Source: Mycobacterium sp. 236(2023) (GTDB taxonomy: Bacteria; Actinomycetota; Actinomycetes; Mycobacteriales; Mycobacteriaceae). From it: a stretch of 64,000 nucleotides of DNA. Made by a program: the position numbers and the translations under genes. Location of the stretch: assembly GCF_029623955.1 (NCBI RefSeq), contig NZ_JARSBP010000011.1, forward strand, positions 46,456-110,455. Direction: 5' to 3'. This document shows positions 62,801 through 64,000 of this stretch, piece by piece (the stretch's first letter is position 1; every line of letters starts with the position of its first letter). The notes beneath the pieces are model-generated. The model saw only the letters and a program-made list of their open reading frames with translations. It searched no databases and had not been told where the DNA came from.

Positions 62801-62933
62801 AGCTCGCGCGGTGCGCCCACCGGAGCAACCGGTCCGACGTGACGACAACGACGATGACGACTGGGCGGACTGCGATTTCACGACAGCGATACAGGCGGCC
62901 GGCCGGGTCTCCCACGCCTGGGATCGCAGCTAA
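59811..62933 (+). CDS. MmpL-family lipid exporter (RND superfamily)
   Basis: 1040 residues, GTG start. Twelve predicted membrane helices in two halves, each after a large periplasmic domain. Proton-relay Asp motifs: GAGIDYAVFLFSRYQE in the first half and VGADYNLLLISRIRDE in the second. Starts HGGLPALGRAIVRHPVVVIVAWVAV, typical of MmpL. The second periplasmic domain has a long helical insert rich in Gln/Asp/Ala (about residues 500-720). The C-terminal tail has DDNDDDDW. MmpL proteins flip or export PKS-derived lipids made by adjacent genes, so this is the likely exporter of the locus product. No MmpS gene is next to it. Confidence 0.95.
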   Translation: MPEHGGLPALGRAIVRHPVVVIVAWVAVAILLFLTVPPLGLVAQKNPPPFLPEDSPVFIASQKMETAFGEAGSGNVAVVILSNENGLTPADEAVYRTVVDDLKADTANVESVQDFIATPELRQVMSSEDGKAWNLPVSMTGSMGAPSGQEAYRQVATLVKDATANTTLTANLVGAAATFEDINAIGARDQIIIEISTVITVLLILIVVYRNLVAMIIPLLTIGVSLVIAQQIVAALGELGLGLGPQTMVLMTGMMMGAGIDYAVFLFSRYQELVRSGLKSDDALVEALRSIGEVIAGSAGTVALTFLALSFATLGVFSTIGPALAITIAIGFLASITLLPAFIVLAGRRGWIKPRKQELTRQFWRRSGINIVRKPVAHLMASLLLLGGLASCVVFMNYNFDDRQSLPDDAQSNLGYEAMNRHFPISTTLQQFILVHSPDQDLRTPKALADMEQMAGRIAQVPDIDMVRGITRPSGETLEQARATYQAGEVGGKLREASTLINDNDGNLHTLSDGAGQLADVLNEIRNGVVGALGSVRGLAGALDDMSTRFGGTKTLEEIDKTASLVGNMRSLGDALSENVTRVKDLYAWATPVVNGLNTSLTCNLDAACVKARAELQRLAAARDDIALDRMAELARQLQTTDGTDSVSEALRGIGENLTAATQAARDLGIAEPGGVQKQLDTMLEGANTLADSSRQLAEGVQLLVDQTRQLGGGLNQASSFLLAMRTDAAEPPMSGFYIPPEVLTQQEFEKAAKLFVSEDGRTVRYLVQTALNPFGRDAMDQVSDIIAAAESARPNTALANAEISMVGFSAVNADVRQYYSADSRFIMISTLVVVFVILALLLRAIVAPLYLVATVILSYGSALGIGVILFQFILGEELHWSVPGLAFLVLVAVGADYNLLLISRIRDEAGKGVRTGVIRTVGATGGVITSAGLIFAASMLALTVSSISTIVQMGFVIGVGLLLDTFVVRTVTVPAACVLIGDANWWPSKGPRAVRKARAVRPPEQPVRRDDNDDDDWADCDFTTAIQAAGRVSHAWDRS

Positions 62934-62999
62934 TTATTCACAAAGCCGAATCCATCCCCAGGTCGACAGAACGGCATGGCGGCCAGGTACGCGGCCAGT

Positions 63000-63005
63000 T
63001 AGATT
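63000..63005 (+). promoter_or_regulatory. Candidate -10 element (TAGATT) upstream of the DUF222 gene
   Basis: TAGATT fits TANNNT and ends seven bases before the GTG at 63013, again a near-leaderless layout. The rest of the 79-bp gap after mmpL shows no other gene or clear hairpin. Confidence 0.3.
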
Positions 63006-63012
63006 CGAAAGT

Positions 63013-63884
63013 GTGTTCGATGAAATTCTGACGGCTGTGGCGAGGGCCCGCACCTCTGATGAGGGGCTCCGTGCCTGTGCGCGGCTGGAGAACGCCGCCT
63101 GCGCGGCTCGGCTCGGACACATGGCGGACATGCTCGAGGCTGCCTACGCGCAGTCCGGGTCGGCGCAGCGTGAGCAGTGGCGCTTCGACAACTGGTCTTC
63201 GGTGTGCGCGCGGATCGGCGCGGCCCACGAGGTGACCAGTGGCGCGGCCAGCGGGCTGCTGACCGACGCGGTAGCCCTGCGAGAACGCCTGCCACAGGTC
63301 GCGAAGGTGTTCGCGCAAGGTCTTATCTCCTACAAATTGGTGCATACCATCTGCTCGCGCACGATGCTGGTGAAGGATCCCGGCGCGCTTGAAACGGTTG
63401 ACGCGGAGTTGGCCGAACTGCTGCTCACGTGGGGTGCCAAATCGCGGGAGAAGTCTGAGCAGGACATTGACGCTCTGGTGTTGGAGCACGACCCGTACGC
63501 TGTGCGACGCACGGAATCTGCTTGCCGCGGCACGCATGTCGATGTGACCACGGACTCGGCCAACGGCGTGGCTTACGTGACTGCGACGGTGCCGGCCCCC
63601 GACGGTGAGGCGATCGACAAGCGGGCCGATGCGTTGGCGCACACGGTGTGTGGCCGGGATCCGAGGACGATCGATCAACGCCGCGGGTCTGCTTTATCTG
63701 CCATGGCGTTCGGCTGGGATCGACTGCCGTGCCTCTGCGAATCGGAGAACTGCGATGCAGCCACCAAGCCCGCCGGAGGTGGCGTGGTAGTCCACGTCGT
63801 CGCGCGCCAGGATGTCGTCGATGCGCGCGAGTCCTGCGATCCCGTCGACGCGGGCGGTCCGGCAGCCAACGGCACCGATGAGAG
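63013..63884 (+). pseudogene. DUF222 / 13E12-repeat family protein, 3' end cut by an insertion sequence
   Basis: Begins at GTG 63013 (FDEILTAVARARTSDEGLRACA). Shows the DUF222 pattern seen in 13E12-repeat proteins of mycobacteria: LENAACAARLGHMADMLEAAY, VAKVFAQGLISYKLVHTICSRT, DALVLEHDPYAVRRTE, YVTATVPAPDGEAIDKRADALA and GGGVVVHVVARQDVVDA. Family members continue into an HNH nuclease domain; here similarity stops near 63880 and the frame runs into IS sequence, ending at 63924 with an unrelated tail. The nuclease part is therefore lost. Function of intact relatives is not established; they behave like mobile or repetitive genes. Confidence 0.82.
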
Positions 63885-64000
63885 CTTGTCAAGATTTCTG
63901 TGTATGTGGCGGGTTTACAGGTAGGGGTTGATGCGGTCGGGGTAGTTGAGGGCGAGGGCTCCGAGTGCTTGTTTCCAGCCGTTGGTGCGGGCTCCTTCGA
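63885..64000. mobile_element. Terminal part of an IS256-family insertion sequence
   Basis: From about 63882-63890 the DUF222 reading frame is replaced by non-family sequence that contains, on the minus strand, a transposase C-terminus. The bases following the junction (AGCTTGTCAAGATTTCTGTG) probably include the terminal inverted repeat, but the other end lies outside the window, so neither the repeat nor a target-site duplication can be confirmed. The exact edge is uncertain by about ten bases. Confidence 0.7.
63915..64000 (-). CDS. IS256-type transposase, C-terminal fragment at window edge
   Basis: The minus strand reads EGARTNGWKQALGALALNYP and on to DRINPYL, then stop, which is the conserved tail of IS256/mutator-type DDE transposases (KQALNAL..YPDRI). 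Only 27 residues are in the window; the catalytic part lies to the right. It is transcribed toward the DUF222 gene it interrupts. Confidence 0.78.
   Translation of the reverse strand, partial: EGARTNGWKQALGALALNYPDRINPYL

Overview
The window is high-GC actinobacterial DNA with frequent GTG starts, tightly overlapping genes and a gene order that matches the Mycobacterium tuberculosis Rv1420-Rv1472 interval (recalled from memory). Extra genes, an intein-free sufB and no PE/PPE genes point to a fast-growing Mycobacterium (Mycolicibacterium). There are no rRNA genes, and I saw no tRNAs or CRISPR arrays.

Layout. 1-4.9 kb: uvrC (first few codons missing at the window edge), rapZ, cuvA/yvcK and whiA, head to tail. 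4.9-7.5 kb: a membrane-anchored coiled-coil protein and a ThrE-type exporter on the minus strand, then a solute-binding-protein domain with no signal peptide. 7.6-11 kb: gap-pgk-tpiA-secG. 10.9-17.5 kb: an amidohydrolase, ppc, and a TTG-started cytochrome P450 coupled to a small helical protein. 17.5-23.9 kb: the pentose-phosphate operon tkt-tal-zwf-opcA-pgl on the minus strand. 24-35 kb: heme biosynthesis (ctaB, ctaA), a DUF1254/DUF1214 protein, a secreted PGRS-like glycine-rich protein, a quinone oxidoreductase, an ATP-grasp enzyme, a TetR regulator with a divergent DAPG-hydrolase-like gene, an ABC exporter and mptB. 35-42 kb: the Fe-S assembly operon sufR-sufB-sufD-sufC-sufS-sufU-sufT plus a membrane protein. 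42-45.2 kb: a secreted GH16 glucanase, thioredoxin and echA12.

The accessory part runs from 45.2 kb to the right edge, where M. tuberculosis synteny ends. A stand-alone adenylation-carrier-thioesterase synthetase diverges from an operon of a reducing type I PKS (KS-AT-DH-ER-KR-ACP, methylmalonyl-type AT), a PapA-type acyltransferase and two tandem HxxxDG acyltransferases. A GT1 glycosyltransferase and an MmpL exporter follow. Together they look like the parts to build, esterify, glycosylate and export a methyl-branched acyl glycolipid. The intergenic region between the synthetase and the PKS carries two IdeR/DtxR-like iron boxes (15-16/19 and 14/19 matches), one in front of each arm. That suggests an iron-responsive lipid or lipopeptide locus I cannot match to a described one, and it is the main candidate for a new system. 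At the right edge a DUF222/13E12 gene is cut by an insertion sequence whose IS256-type transposase C-terminus reads out of the window.
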